Assembly (NCBI GenBank): GCA_018398765.1
Contig: JAHBMJ010001062.1
Location: 34,349 to 94,880, forward strand
Source of the DNA: Chromera velia
Taxonomy: Eukaryota; Sar; Chromeraceae
Length of the DNA stretch: 60,532 bases
Direction of reading: 5' to 3'
Shown one piece after another: positions 34,803 through 46,400 of this stretch. Within the stretch, counting starts at the first letter, position 1. The number at the start of each line of letters is the position of its first letter. The notes beneath the pieces were generated by a model. It made no database searches and had not been told where the DNA came from. It saw only the letters and a program-made list of their open reading frames with translations. The position numbers were made by a program, and so were the translations under genes.

Positions 34803-36565
34803 AGGGAGGGAGTGAGTGAGAGGAAGAGACGGAGAGAGAGTCTGCATGCACATTTGTATGGATGTGTGCAGGATTGGAGTGGAAAACGAGAGACTCCTTT
34901 TGGGACCCGTCTCTGGTGGAATTGGGACTCGGACGCCTCCCACTACCCTCTCTGGGAGGAGTTCCTTCAGACTGCAGCCAGGACGGGGGTGCGTGTGCTG
35001 ACGTACGTGAACTCTTTTGTCTCCGAGACAGTGCCCTCAAGGGAACGGGGGGGAAGCAGACGACACTACTTCAAGGTAAGTATCGGGAGGGAGGGAGGGG
35101 CATCTGTATAGGTGCAGGTGCTCATTCACGCAGAAAGAGAGGAAGGGGGAGTGAGGGCGATATGTTGGTACATGCTAGGGAGAAGCCAATGAGAGAGCAG
35201 CCAAAGGACTTTGAAGTCCTTTCTCCATGTGAGGACGAGTCTCTTGAACTTTGTGACTCCATGATTGCAGAAGTCTCTGTCTCTCCTGCCTCCCTGTCCC
35301 CTCAGGATGCCGAAGCTTTAGGTCACCTTGTGTTGGAGAAGGTTTCGCCTCCAGCGATTGATGAGGAAGGGGGGGCACAGGAAAACTGCGGAGAGGATGG
35401 AAGTTCTTGCTCATCCTCGTCCGGGGATTTCCATAAAGGAAAGGAAGCAGCAGAGACTGGAGAGGGAGAAGATGAAGGAAATGGAGTCCAGCCTCTCATC
35501 CAGTTCTCAGTCAATGAAGATTTCAGGTTGGTTGGTTGGTTTGTTGGTTGCTTGATGCGATGGCGCACTGATCGAGTCAATCAATGATCCAGGAGTTCGG
35601 ATCATGCGAGTAGTGCTTTTGCGCGTGCCCGTGCAATCTCTCTCCTTGAATGAGCATGCCTTTTTGTGTGTCACAGGTGTCACACTCTGTCACCTTTGAC
35701 GCTCTGCTGGGGTCGAGCGGTGATATTCATCTGACTTCCCTTAGTTGTTTGGTCTGTCCCCGTCCATCCACTCCAATTCCTTTTGCGCGACCGCACCATT
35801 TTCTGCTGCTTTTTGCTTCCCTGCTCGTCTACTTGAGAACGATTGCAGATTCGGTACTGTCGATCTGACAAAGCCAGAGGCGCGTGATTTCTTCAGAGAC
35901 GTCAGTCATCTGTCTGTCTGTCTGCCTGCCTGTCTGTTGTGTGTGGGGGGGAGTCTTTGATGCATGAGGTGGGAGTCCAGAAGGAAAAGTCGCCCTGCAG
36001 GAACATAACGACAGGGCGAAGGAGTGCTTTTGTTCAAGTCATCAAGTGAGTGTGTTGTGCTTACAGAATCCCGGGTCTCTTTCTCTTCTTGGCGTACATG
36101 CAGTCGCGCTGCTTTGATCCCTCTATTCGACCTCTGGCTGTCAGATCGCTTTTCTTACTGCAATCGCACACGGTTTCTCTCCCCTCCTGAGTGCAGGCCA
36201 TCAGGTGTCACGTAATGCTCTTGCCGGAATTCTGCCCCCATGGGGTCACGCCTGTTGCCCGAGGTCCGCCCTCCTCTGGTGACAGCGCCCCGACTGAAGT
36301 TGCGGGGGGTGCTGCAACTTTACGGCTTCGTGTGCTTTTGCGGTCTCTTGAATCTAAATGGGGCATCGACCTTGCGTCTCCTTCCAACAGGAAGAGGGCG
36401 GTGGAGCTCCAGCTGCCTGTGCTGGAGGGAAGACCAGGAGTGGGCGGGTGGATGGCTGACTTCTCTGAGTACCTTCCCTTCAATGCTCTGTTGGCCAGCG
36501 GGGAGAGGGCGTCGAGCGTCCATAACAGGTGGCCAGAGCTGTTTGCAGAGGTGAGCTGAGTCACT

Positions 36566-36604
<39 letters not shown>

Positions 36605-38440
36605 GCTTGCATCCGTGTTTCACTATCCCTTTGCCTGCAAGTGCATGTGTCTTGTGTGGTGTGTACGTACAGCTCTCTCCCTCCCACACAAGCATCTCAA
36701 TTCTTTCCTTGTGCATGCCGTTGAACTGAAATGAGCTCTCTGCGAAACAAACAAAGTGCACGTGGCACCCACATCCGCATTTTGTCACGGGAACGTGCAT
36801 GCAGTTGAACGAAGCCGCACTCGAGGGCACGCCCTACGAGGGTGAGGCGGTGGTGTTCTACAGAGCGGGATCAACAAGGAGCCCCCGGAGCGCCCGTTTG
36901 TTCTGGATGGGAGACCAGATACCGACTTTCGACAGGTCAGACAGAGACTTGCCCTTCAGAGGAAGTGACTGGCAAAAATGGTGGCCTTGATCGTCTCTGT
37001 GCTCGACATCGAACCCGCTTGAAACGCTGTATCATAGTCCTTTTCGCTTTTCGCTTTCTCTACCCCCCTTTGTGCATGCAGACACGACGGGATGCACTCT
37101 GCTCTTCTGGGTCAACTAACGAGTGGTCTCTCTGGCTGGACGCTCTCACACTCCGACATCGGCGGGTGAGCAGAGCTGGCTGTGCTGGATTGGTTCAAAT
37201 GGGGGTTGGATAAAGAGAAAGGGACACAGTGACTTGTCTCTCTCGAGCACATTTTTTGAGGCGGCTTCAGGCAAAAGGTTTCCCTGCCTTCATGTAGGTG
37301 TTAATGCAAAAGGAAAGCATCTTTCGAGTTGAATTCGCTCTTGTGTTTTCTTTGTTCGTCTCTTCGACGAGATCAGAAGGCATCTTTAAGAATCTCTCTC
37401 CCTTTGCCACCCTGTCAAAGAGCCGGTCTGTCTGTCATGCCAGATACTGGCAGCAAATTCAAATTGAACTCCTGTGCCTGTACCTGTGCAGGTACACAAT
37501 GTTCTGGGCTCCTTTGCGTCATCCTCTCTCTCTGGTTCTCGTCCTCTCCCTTCTCCTGCTTCTCGGCGTCGTCCTTCCTCTCCTTCTCTGCTCTGCTGCC
37601 TCTGGGAAGACCTCCCTAGACTGTGTGGGGGGGAAGGGAGGGAAGCAGCAGGGTAGAACCGGGGAGGCTGCAGAGGGGGGAGGTGGGGAAGGGAAGAGGA
37701 AGAGAGGGGCAAAGGCGGTGAAGTCTCTGGAGCAGCAGACTGAAAAGACGAAAGCGTTGAGCCGCTCCCGAAACGACAGGCCGTCCGGTTGCAAACGCGT
37801 TATTCTCAGGTGGGCTGGGTTTGACGTTGGCATCTTTCTTTGCAGGTCTTCCTTCTTCGTGTCGTTTCTCCGCACAGCTTCTCACTCTTTTTTCAGGATT
37901 GTCCGGTCCTTCTTTTTGTCTTTGCTTGCGGTCTGCATCCCTTACCATTCCTTCCTCTCCTGATGTGACGAGCCAAAGATATCTGTGTGCGCATGCAGTC
38001 CTGAGTACACAGGTTTCCGTGTCTTTCTTTCTGTGCAGGACGTCGGCAATTGTGTTGACCGTTCTTGCGGGATTTGCCTTCTGGGGTGTCTGCTCGGTGT
38101 ACAAGGTGGGTGGGTGGGTGGGTAGGAGGTTCAGGGCAGTTTGGGTCCTGAGGCAGAATTTTGGGAGGAGATGAGAGAGACGGGAAGGGGGGCTCTCTTT
38201 TAGATTTGAGTCTCTCTGCTGGTTACGTTTGTACCTTGAACTTGAGGGTAGACTGAGGAAGGAGGAGAAGAATGCAGACCAGCAGGAGTCAGAACAATCT
38301 CTCTCTAGCCCTCTCTGATTTGTGCGCCTGGTCTCTCGATTCGTGGAGGCCGCACTGCAAGGTGAAATACGTTGACTGCCTTTTGCGTTCTTTGTGAGAG
38401 GCTGATTCATGTCTCACTTTTCTTTCGATCATCAGAAGTG

Positions 38441-38472
<32 letters not shown>

Positions 38473-39053
38473 GTGGCTGTGTGTGTATGTGTGAGCGTGT
38501 GTACGCGCTGTATTTGCAGGTGAGGGACCGTCACCTGCTGATGAGGTGGATGGAGATGAGTGCGGTTGCAGACGCGTTCCTGCGCTCTCACCAGGTGAGT
38601 GTGCTTGTAAGTGCATTGAGGATATTCGAGAACGATTCCATGGCTTCCCTGTCAGCAAGTTAGGGTACTGAGAAAGCAGAACAAAAAGTGTTTATCTTGC
38701 TCTCCTCCCGTCTTCCTTTTTGTATCTCTCTGCTCCTTCCTCCTTCTCACATCTGTGCAGGGAAATCGCCCATTAGCGTCTGCGCAGCTGTGGAGCGATC
38801 CCGTTACTCTTCAGTTTGCTGCTCGGATGGCAAAACTGCACGTGGCACTCGCCCCTCAAAAGAGGCGACTGATGAAGGAGGCAAGGAGGTTCGGCCTTCC
38901 CCTGGTGCGTCTAGGGGGGGGCGCTGCATTTGGTCTTGTATGATCCACGTTGGAAGGAACGTTTTGTGAAAGGGGGGGGGAGAAGATTCTTGCCTGCCTG
39001 CACGGAGATGGTGCGACTGAGAGAAAGAAGCATCAGCAAGCCATGGACTGAGT

Positions 39054-39091
<38 letters not shown>

Positions 39092-39097
39092 AGAGAA

Positions 39098-39132
<35 letters not shown>

Positions 39133-40115
39133 AAGTTAGAGACAAAGAAGGGGAAATTTTCGTGTCACCTCTGTGAGTTCTTCCTGCACGCTCGTCTGCG
39201 TCTTTCGCTTTATTCCTGTACCTGATCGCGTGACTGTTGTTGGTCGTGTATCTTTGCTTGACTTCAGGTCCGACACGCTCTGTTTGAGTGGATGGACGCG
39301 GAGAGCAGAGAGTCCTTCCGGAGCCTCACTGGCAGAGAGCTTCCTACAGCTGCAGAGTGTGACTTCGAGTTCATGCTCGGACGGTCAGCCACACAGCCCT
39401 CTCTGTAGTTGAGGAACAAACAAGTGTGGATTCCCTTCTGCTTTGTGATTTGGGAGAGAGGCAGTGTAGTCCTGTGTCTCTTCTTTCGGACTGTTCTGTT
39501 CTTTCTGTCCGTGTGCAGTCGTGTCGCACTTCTCCTCATTCTTCCACAGTCATCAAAGACGAACGTGTACATCCTTTCTCACCTGACGTGATCCATGAGC
39601 ATGCATGGGTTGAAGAAAAGTCATTGAATCAAATATTGAACATGCGCATTCATGCACCCATGCATGCATGCAGGGATGTCCTAATGAGGCCCGTGCTTCG
39701 TCGGAACGCCGGGACTGTGGATGTCTTCCTGCCCCCCCTCCAGCCTGCCGGCGTGGGGGGGGGCCCTGCCGGGGGGGTCAAGAAATCCTCTTCCGTTCCT
39801 CTTCGGAGGATGCCCAGCCTGATGTGTGTGGAGGACGAGGACGAGAGTGATGAGGACGGGTGGGTGCACTTGTGGTCTGGGAGGGTGGTCGGAAGGGTCG
39901 GCGGGTGGGTGCGTGTGCCGGCGCCTCTGGGTGAGCCCGCCCTCTTCGTCCGTCGTCGTTTCCCAGGATTTGAGGAACTCCTGACTCGTTTGCGTGAGGG
40001 AGGGGTTCTTTGGGAGAGCAGCGGTCACAACTGGTGGCAGCGTCAGTGCGAAGAAGGCAGCGACGATGAGGGGGACGGGGAGGGGGGGCAGGAGGAGATT
40101 GAGGCTGAACTTTGA
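31762..40115 (+). CDS. GH31 sulfoquinovosidase-like enzyme with inserted hydrophobic segments (16 exons)
   Basis: Predicted to cleave sulfoquinovose glycosides (sulfolipid head groups). Exons: 31762-32392, 32935-33369, 33597-33795, 33970-34504, 34872-35075, 35306-35526, 35849-35900, 36197-36550, 36805-36935, 37082-37165, 37492-37809, 38039-38105, 38520-38594, 38761-38904, 39268-39383, 39674-40115; all phases close, giving 1335 residues. The start has a signal peptide (MKRLYPPLLCTFLLALAFVR). GH31 blocks: CGTQYSHFDLRGLRVPILSS, EQGVGRG, QDWSGKRETPFGTRLWWNWD, nucleophile Asp in GGWMADFSEYLP, acid Asp in WMGDQIPTFD, SHSDIGGY, then RWMEMSAVADAFLRSHQGNR and GRDVLMRPV. The residues matching E. coli YihQ Q288, R301, W304 and Y508, which bind the sugar and its sulfonate, are all present. 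Between SDIGGY and the next barrel block lies an extra stretch of about 130 residues with two hydrophobic segments. The N-terminal half also has long low-complexity inserts, so it is about twice the bacterial length. Confidence 0.88.
33870..33920. repeat. (CT)n microsatellite
   Basis: CT repeats precede the acceptor of the GH31 exon at 33970. A purine tract of the opposite sense (GAGA, about 34725-34815) lies in the following intron. Confidence 0.85.
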
Positions 40116-43100
40116 AACTGCCTGATCTGATTGAATTCTTTCCTTTCCTTTCCTTTGCGTCGTTTCCCTGTTTGTTGCTTTGTTGCGTGGAGTCTGAAAC
40201 GGCTCGCCCGTCCTCACTCAGGCGGTGCCCCCAATCCAATCATCCCAGAAAGTTGAGAGAGAAGGAAGGAAGGAAGGGAGAGCAGGGATAGAGTTTTAGA
40301 CATGATGACTTGAGAGGGGTGGGAGGGGCGATATGGAAGAAGGAGAGCGACTTTTTCAATAGCAATGCAGGGAACGGACACTTGTGATAAAAACAAGACT
40401 TCTTATTTCTTCTTTTCCGCCCGTCCATTGTTCAGGCGACTGAATTCAAAGAAAGTTGAAGGCTGGTCGAGGAGAGGGAGCGACCACACCACCAGCAAGT
40501 AGCCAGGAAGGAAGGAAGGGAATGGAAAGAAAGAGGGGGATTGCCGGCAGTGAAAGAAAGGGACAAGAGTGAAAGGGGAGGCGCAGGAACAGACAAATGC
40601 TGGCCGTTTCTTCCTCTCTTCTCTTTTTGGATTTAGCTCGGTCTTGCCCGTTCTTGTTCTTTAGAGTGACGATTTCATTCCTTTTCTCTTTCGTGCGCAC
40701 ACGAAGAGAGCGAAATTTCAAGAAGATCACTGCTTCTTTTCAACGTTGCTTCGCCTCCAATTTTCAAGAAAAATCAGAGGAACAAGGAAAGAGACAAGCA
40801 AGCCACTTACGGATCGGTGGAGCTTCCTTGGCACTCCACCTGCATCCATGGGCATGCCCAGAAAGGAGGGAGGCTAGCGACGAAGTCATCAACCACTGGA
40901 AAGAAATCTTGATTTACCGTTTTTTTGTTTTGCGTTGTTCCTTTGTTCCTTCAATTCTCTCCATCATGACCGTTCACTTATCTTCCAGCTTTCCCATCCC
41001 TCTTCCCATCCTTCGATGATGAGAGAAGAAGAAAAGATAAACAAGTGGATCTAGTGATTCACTAATTAATGGCAACGAATGCAAGGAAGAGGAACGAAGA
41101 AAGGTAACGCTTGCTTGCTGAAATCGAATTGACTTGGAGCATGATTCCATTTGGCCTCGCCTGCCTCTTGTATGTGTATGTGTATGCATATGTATGCGCA
41201 TGGGTGTGTGTGATTTGTAGATTGCCACTGATTCAGCCATGCAATGTGAATCTTGTCCTCCAACTTTCGGGTAGACTGACAGACCTACTCACTGGTCAAC
41301 TAACTTTCGATGATGACTGATTGTTTCATTCATTCACTCCTGGGAGGATGGACAGTAGTTGCTCACTGACTGCTGTCTGTCTTCTCAGGAGCCAGAGAGA
41401 ACAGAGAGGCCACGGAAAGTACAGTTACCAGAATGCAGAGGGGTGGAAAAGAAAACAGGGGGAAGGGTGAGTGCGGAATGTCTCAGAAAGATGAATGACA
41501 GAGGTGAGATGGAAGAAAATAGATTTGTACAAGGACCAGGTCTGACTCGTTGTCGGGAGGGGGGGGGGGGGGGTAATTAGGAGTCGGTCTGTCGGTGCAC
41601 AACTTTCAGAGTGGGAGAAACGGAGGGAAGTAAACCATCTTCGTTCTCCTCTTCTGAAACTGGCAGGCAAAATGGGAGGAGGGAAAAGGGGTGAAGTAAG
41701 GGTGATAAGGGTGTTGTGATGCGTCTTTTTCTGTTTTGTCTTTTTAGAGTATTTGCTTTGCGTTGATTTGTGAGTTTCTTCCTGTTATCATTTGTTTTCT
41801 CTTTTGCGTATGTGTTGCATGCATCATGAGCTTTTGAATGAGCGGGCCTGGAGGCCCCTTCCTTGATTTCTTCTGTAGGTTCGTGTTGAAAGGAGAATAG
41901 ACTGATTGCGTTTTTGTGAATTTTTCGTTTGCTTCTGTTTGTTTTTTCCGTATCGAATTTTTGTCTGCCGGGATTCCTGTTCTGTTCAAGAGAATGGAAC
42001 AGGTCATCGAAGAGAGACAGAAAACAGGTCACCTCACGTCACGTCGGATTTCGTCTCCTTTGTCGGGTTGTTTTTGTGTTTGTATGCACAATTGACTTGG
42101 CTTGTCGGAGGGAAGGTCAGCTCAACCCTTCCACCTCAAAGGTCACTTTCCGTTCTCCATACTCTCCGCTGCCATCCAGCCCAAACGCGCGGGTTGCTGC
42201 CGCGCGTGCGGGGGCTTGGGTGTTTTTTTCGGTTTTTTTTCGTTTCAATGCCAACTCCACAGACAAGTTTCAATCCGCCCATTCGGCCAACGCAGCCTTT
42301 TGGTTTTTACTCTCATTGTTTGCCCACTTTTCCTTTGTTCATTTCCGTATAGGTCTATGCTGAGAACGTACAGTTTATCGTTCAATAATCAGGCTGCCAT
42401 CTGCTGGCTGCTGCCTGTGCGAATTCGCAAAGAGCGGACGGAAAGGGGCGAATGTGTTACAAATTATGTGTACGTGATGTATGCATGATGATGCGGTCAG
42501 CAAGGACGACAGCTCGCAAGAAAACAGTGAAGAGGTGCATTTGGAGCTGCCTGTATCCGTATTTGTATCCCTCTCTATGTAAATACCACTTGGCGCCTCT
42601 GTCACGGGCCCTGTGAGGCGGTTTGTCTGAGTCGAGAGAGAAAAAATCCGGAATGCTCAGAAATCGAGAAACAGTTGAGAAAGGTGCGTGATGAGAAAAT
42701 AGCTCTTTCAGGAAAGAAACCCGGCCTGTCTGTCACTAGGTCAATCAGATGGCCAGCACGAGGCATTGCATGACACCGGCAAAGAATCGGTTGGTTCCAT
42801 ATATCATACATGTATGCAGTTTTAACTTCATACCGTGACTACAGTAACGTAGTACAGTTGATACCCAAAGTGTGACCTAGAGTGTGACACAATTAAAAAT
42901 TGTTTTCAAATAGACATACATTTTCTTTTCTTTGTATACTACGTGTTTTACTAGATGTTTTTGTTTATATATATAACTAGATATTAATATACAAACAAAA
43001 TTTAGACATATATATACAGAGTGAAGCTCCTATTAAAAATATACTAAAACCTAGACTAAAACACTAACTAGAGGCTATCTGTGAGGCCCAGACCGCCCGG

Positions 43101-43212
43101 TGCATAAACCGTGGGGTTGTGTAGTTCATAGGATAGAATGGTCCACTGCCAGGTATCGGCTTGCACCGATGTGTTTTCGTTCAATATCTCTTGATAGTCT
43201 TACATGCTAGTC

Positions 43213-43250
<38 letters not shown>

Positions 43251-43406
43251 CTCTTAAGCTATAAGAAGCAACTTTTATTTAATTTCTAATTTATCTAAGC
43301 ATGTCACAACAAAAAAAAAGAAAAAAAGTCTCTACAAAAACGAATTATGCATATACTTTTTTTTTCTTTTTGTCTTTTCCTGATGTGATGTGATTTAATT
43401 GGTACC
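40116..43406. other. Intergenic, no gene seen
   Basis: No domain or splice-supported frame was found on either strand across about 3.3 kb. It should include 3' untranslated regions of the GH31 gene (left) and of the endonuclease gene (right). From about 42830 the sequence becomes AT-rich with a (TA)n run at about 43217-43246; a GGAA-poor, G-run-rich part lies near 41560-41573. Confidence 0.5.
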
Positions 43407-46400
43407 CTAGGTAGAGCACTCCTTTGTGCGCATGGATTCCCGAATCGGTGAGAGAATGGGGGAAAGTTCAGGGGAAGAAGAGACTGAGAGATTCGGACTA
43501 ATTTGCAGTCCACAACCACCAACGATCTCGACAAGGCTGCCGCCTGCATCTGTCTTCGAATCAATCTCCAGAGTAGGGCTGGGAAAAGGTTCATTGAGAA
43601 AAGGTTCAAATCTGAAAAAGTGAACCTGTTAAACCTGTTTTGAACCTGTTGAACCTGTTTTAAACCTGTTTTGGAGGCCAGATGCGCGGCCACTGGCATA
43701 AGGCCGGCCAGGCCCGCGCCGCCCGCGGCCGATATAGGTGAAATAAGGAGCCGGAGCCGCGCGCACAGCAACTGTCCCCAGCCGGTTCAATCTATTATGT
43801 CAGACAGACGCATGTCAGCATATGTCAGCATTATATGTCAGCATGAAAACTCATGCTGACGGTTGTAGAAGTGAAGAAGTACACGTGACTTACCAAGTTT
43901 TCCACTTGTAAGGCCCCGCATCAAAACGGACAGTCTCCACTGAAGGAATGAGGAAATATAGAGTTTGTTTGACATGTCATGATTGATACGATCATATAAA
44001 TTTAATCATAGCATTTTCCAATTTTTTCAGGCTTTTTTGATTACTAATTTTCGACTATAAACAGTGAATAACTTGAGACTAGCACCTAATGTGAGCATAA
44101 ATATTGATTTAAACTATTTAAAAACACTACTAAGGCATAGATTCTATAATAAAACGTTCTAAAAATGCATTAAACCCTAATTTAAAGGCATAAAATAACA
44201 TGAAAAAATGAGGTTTCTATTAATTAAAAGTGAACCTGTTTTTGAACCTGATTCAGGTTCATTACTTCGAAGTGAACCTTGAACCTTGAACCTTTTCCTA
44301 GCACTACTCCAGAGTGGAGAGTGAGACAGATTCCAGCCAAAAACCGTCCTGTGGTCCGGATTTGTCGAGCAAATGGGTGACAGGATCCTCTATCAGACGC
44401 AACAGGCTCACCCACTTCTCAACCCGCTCTTCCACTTGCTTCTTGACCGATGCCAGAGAGACAGGACATCTTGTTGCAGAGAGCAACTCCGGTGACACTT
44501 CGCGGCACTTCGCTTGGAGTGTCTTCTCAAAGCGGCCACGGCTCTTGAGCTGCAAAACAAGGCTGGACACCTGGACGAAGCGCATGTCGGAGCATAACTG
44601 GTGAGCGACCTCGCAAAAATGCTGTGTAAGTGACTCACAGGCCTGCAGATGCGACCCGTCTGTGTGTCTGAGGGAAAGGGGTTTCCCCCAAAGTTCCTTC
44701 ATGCTTCCAGCAAGCTCTCGTGTTGAAGTTTCCACACCCTGCAGGTCTTGAAGCAGCTCTTTGATTTTCCCTGATCGCTTCAAAAAGCTCTTCACTTCTT
44801 CTCTAATCTCACACTGACCGTCAAACAGCGACCTGGGCAGTCCCTTTGCGATTCGCTCGGAAAGCGCGGAGGCAATCTTCTCCCCAATCGCCTCAAGTTG
44901 GGGATCAGTGCCGTTATGAAGGGTCTGGAGGACTCGCTCAGCATCGATGGCACGAAGCACATCTCTCTTCGACATTTTGACTTCGAACCTTCGAAATGAT
45001 CGTCGTGGTTTGGGGGGGAGCTCCTTTGAGAATGTGAACCCTTGAGAGGGGTTGATCGAGACTCGCTGCTGTGTGGGAAGATCAGCACGGAGGCCCAGAC
45101 TCTCGAGGCTCGGAAAGTAGTGTGTGAAGAAAGAAACGAGAGAGAGGAGCTGGAAATATTTCTGAAAGATCGGCAACTCAGGCATGAGGTTGTGGACATC
45201 AGCGGCAGCGTTGGTGAACTCTTGCTCGATCAGGAACACCGTCTTGTGTATGTCCTCGTTCCCCCTCTCAAGTCCCTTCCTCCACCGCTGGCTGGGCACA
45301 ATTTCACGCTCTACTTCAATGTGCGGCTCCAAAACGAAACACCCGTCCTTCTGCGCAACTGACTTCTGGCTGGCAAGGATTCAAAAAATCCCCTGGTAAG
45401 TCATCTCACCCCCATCCCCCTCCTCAGCCCCCGCATGATGCAGACGTTCATGGAGCGACATGTAGTTGATGCCTCTCTTCTCGCAGTAGTCCCTCAGGTC
45501 GATCAGGTGACCCTTTTGAACCAGGTCCTTCCGAGATCCCACTCTTCCCTTCCAATGATGTTCAATGAACTCCTCTGTGAACACGCCGCCACTGAGGAAA
45601 CCTTTCATAAAATAATCGAGGTACCCGATCACCTTTCCGACCAGAGTTCGAATCCAGACAGGGTGTAGCACTGGATAGAGACGGGCGTTCGCGTTGAAGT
45701 GCAAAGAGAAAAACGCGGCTTGACCCCGCTCCATCAGACCGTGGTATACCTGCAGTCCATGATTGAAGTTCATAAATAAGGCAAGAGATGAATTGTGCGC
45801 ACGAGAAGAAAACCGTGAGGTTGGACTTAGACGAACCGACCTCTCGAAGCAACTGCTGCAGACCCCGAGTTTCCACTACTTCTTGTCCCTCTCGCAGCGG
45901 CAGGGCGAAGATGTGCTGAGGAGAAAGGAGAATTTCAACGTGACCATCCAATCCCTCGAGCCTTCCTCTCCTCGCAGCGATGCCCCCAATGTCCCCTTCT
46001 GCAAAACCCGCAGTCACGTACGACCGCAAGTTTGCCTCAGCATGGTCTCGCTTGTACGAGTCAATCAGTCCCTCGCTCGCCAGAGTCGCCTTGAACTCAG
46101 CATCAGGATCACCCTTTCCCTTCCCACTGTCCCCACCCCCGCCCTCACCTCTCCCCTCACCACCGCCACTACCACCTCCTCGCCCCTGACCCCCATCCCC
46201 ACCCCCACGGACATCGTCACCGCCGCTCCCAGCCCCCTCCTCAAGGTTGGCAGAGGTCAGCTTCTCACTGAAGGCGAACCTCTTGTTGAGAACCTCCTGA
46301 AAGAGGCCGTTACTCTCCGGGTTCCCACCTCCACTACCACCACCACCTCCACCGCCGCCATTGTCGTCACCCTGCATGGGCATGCTCACAAACGTTCTCG

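Noticed and set aside
40116-42830. Several 100-150-codon frames downstream of the GH31 gene
   Set aside because: None resembles a protein family, and frames overlap on both strands; treated as untranslated or intergenic sequence.
43081-43200. GC-richer patch resembling a tRNA
   Set aside because: No cloverleaf with a T-loop GTTCRANNC box could be drawn.
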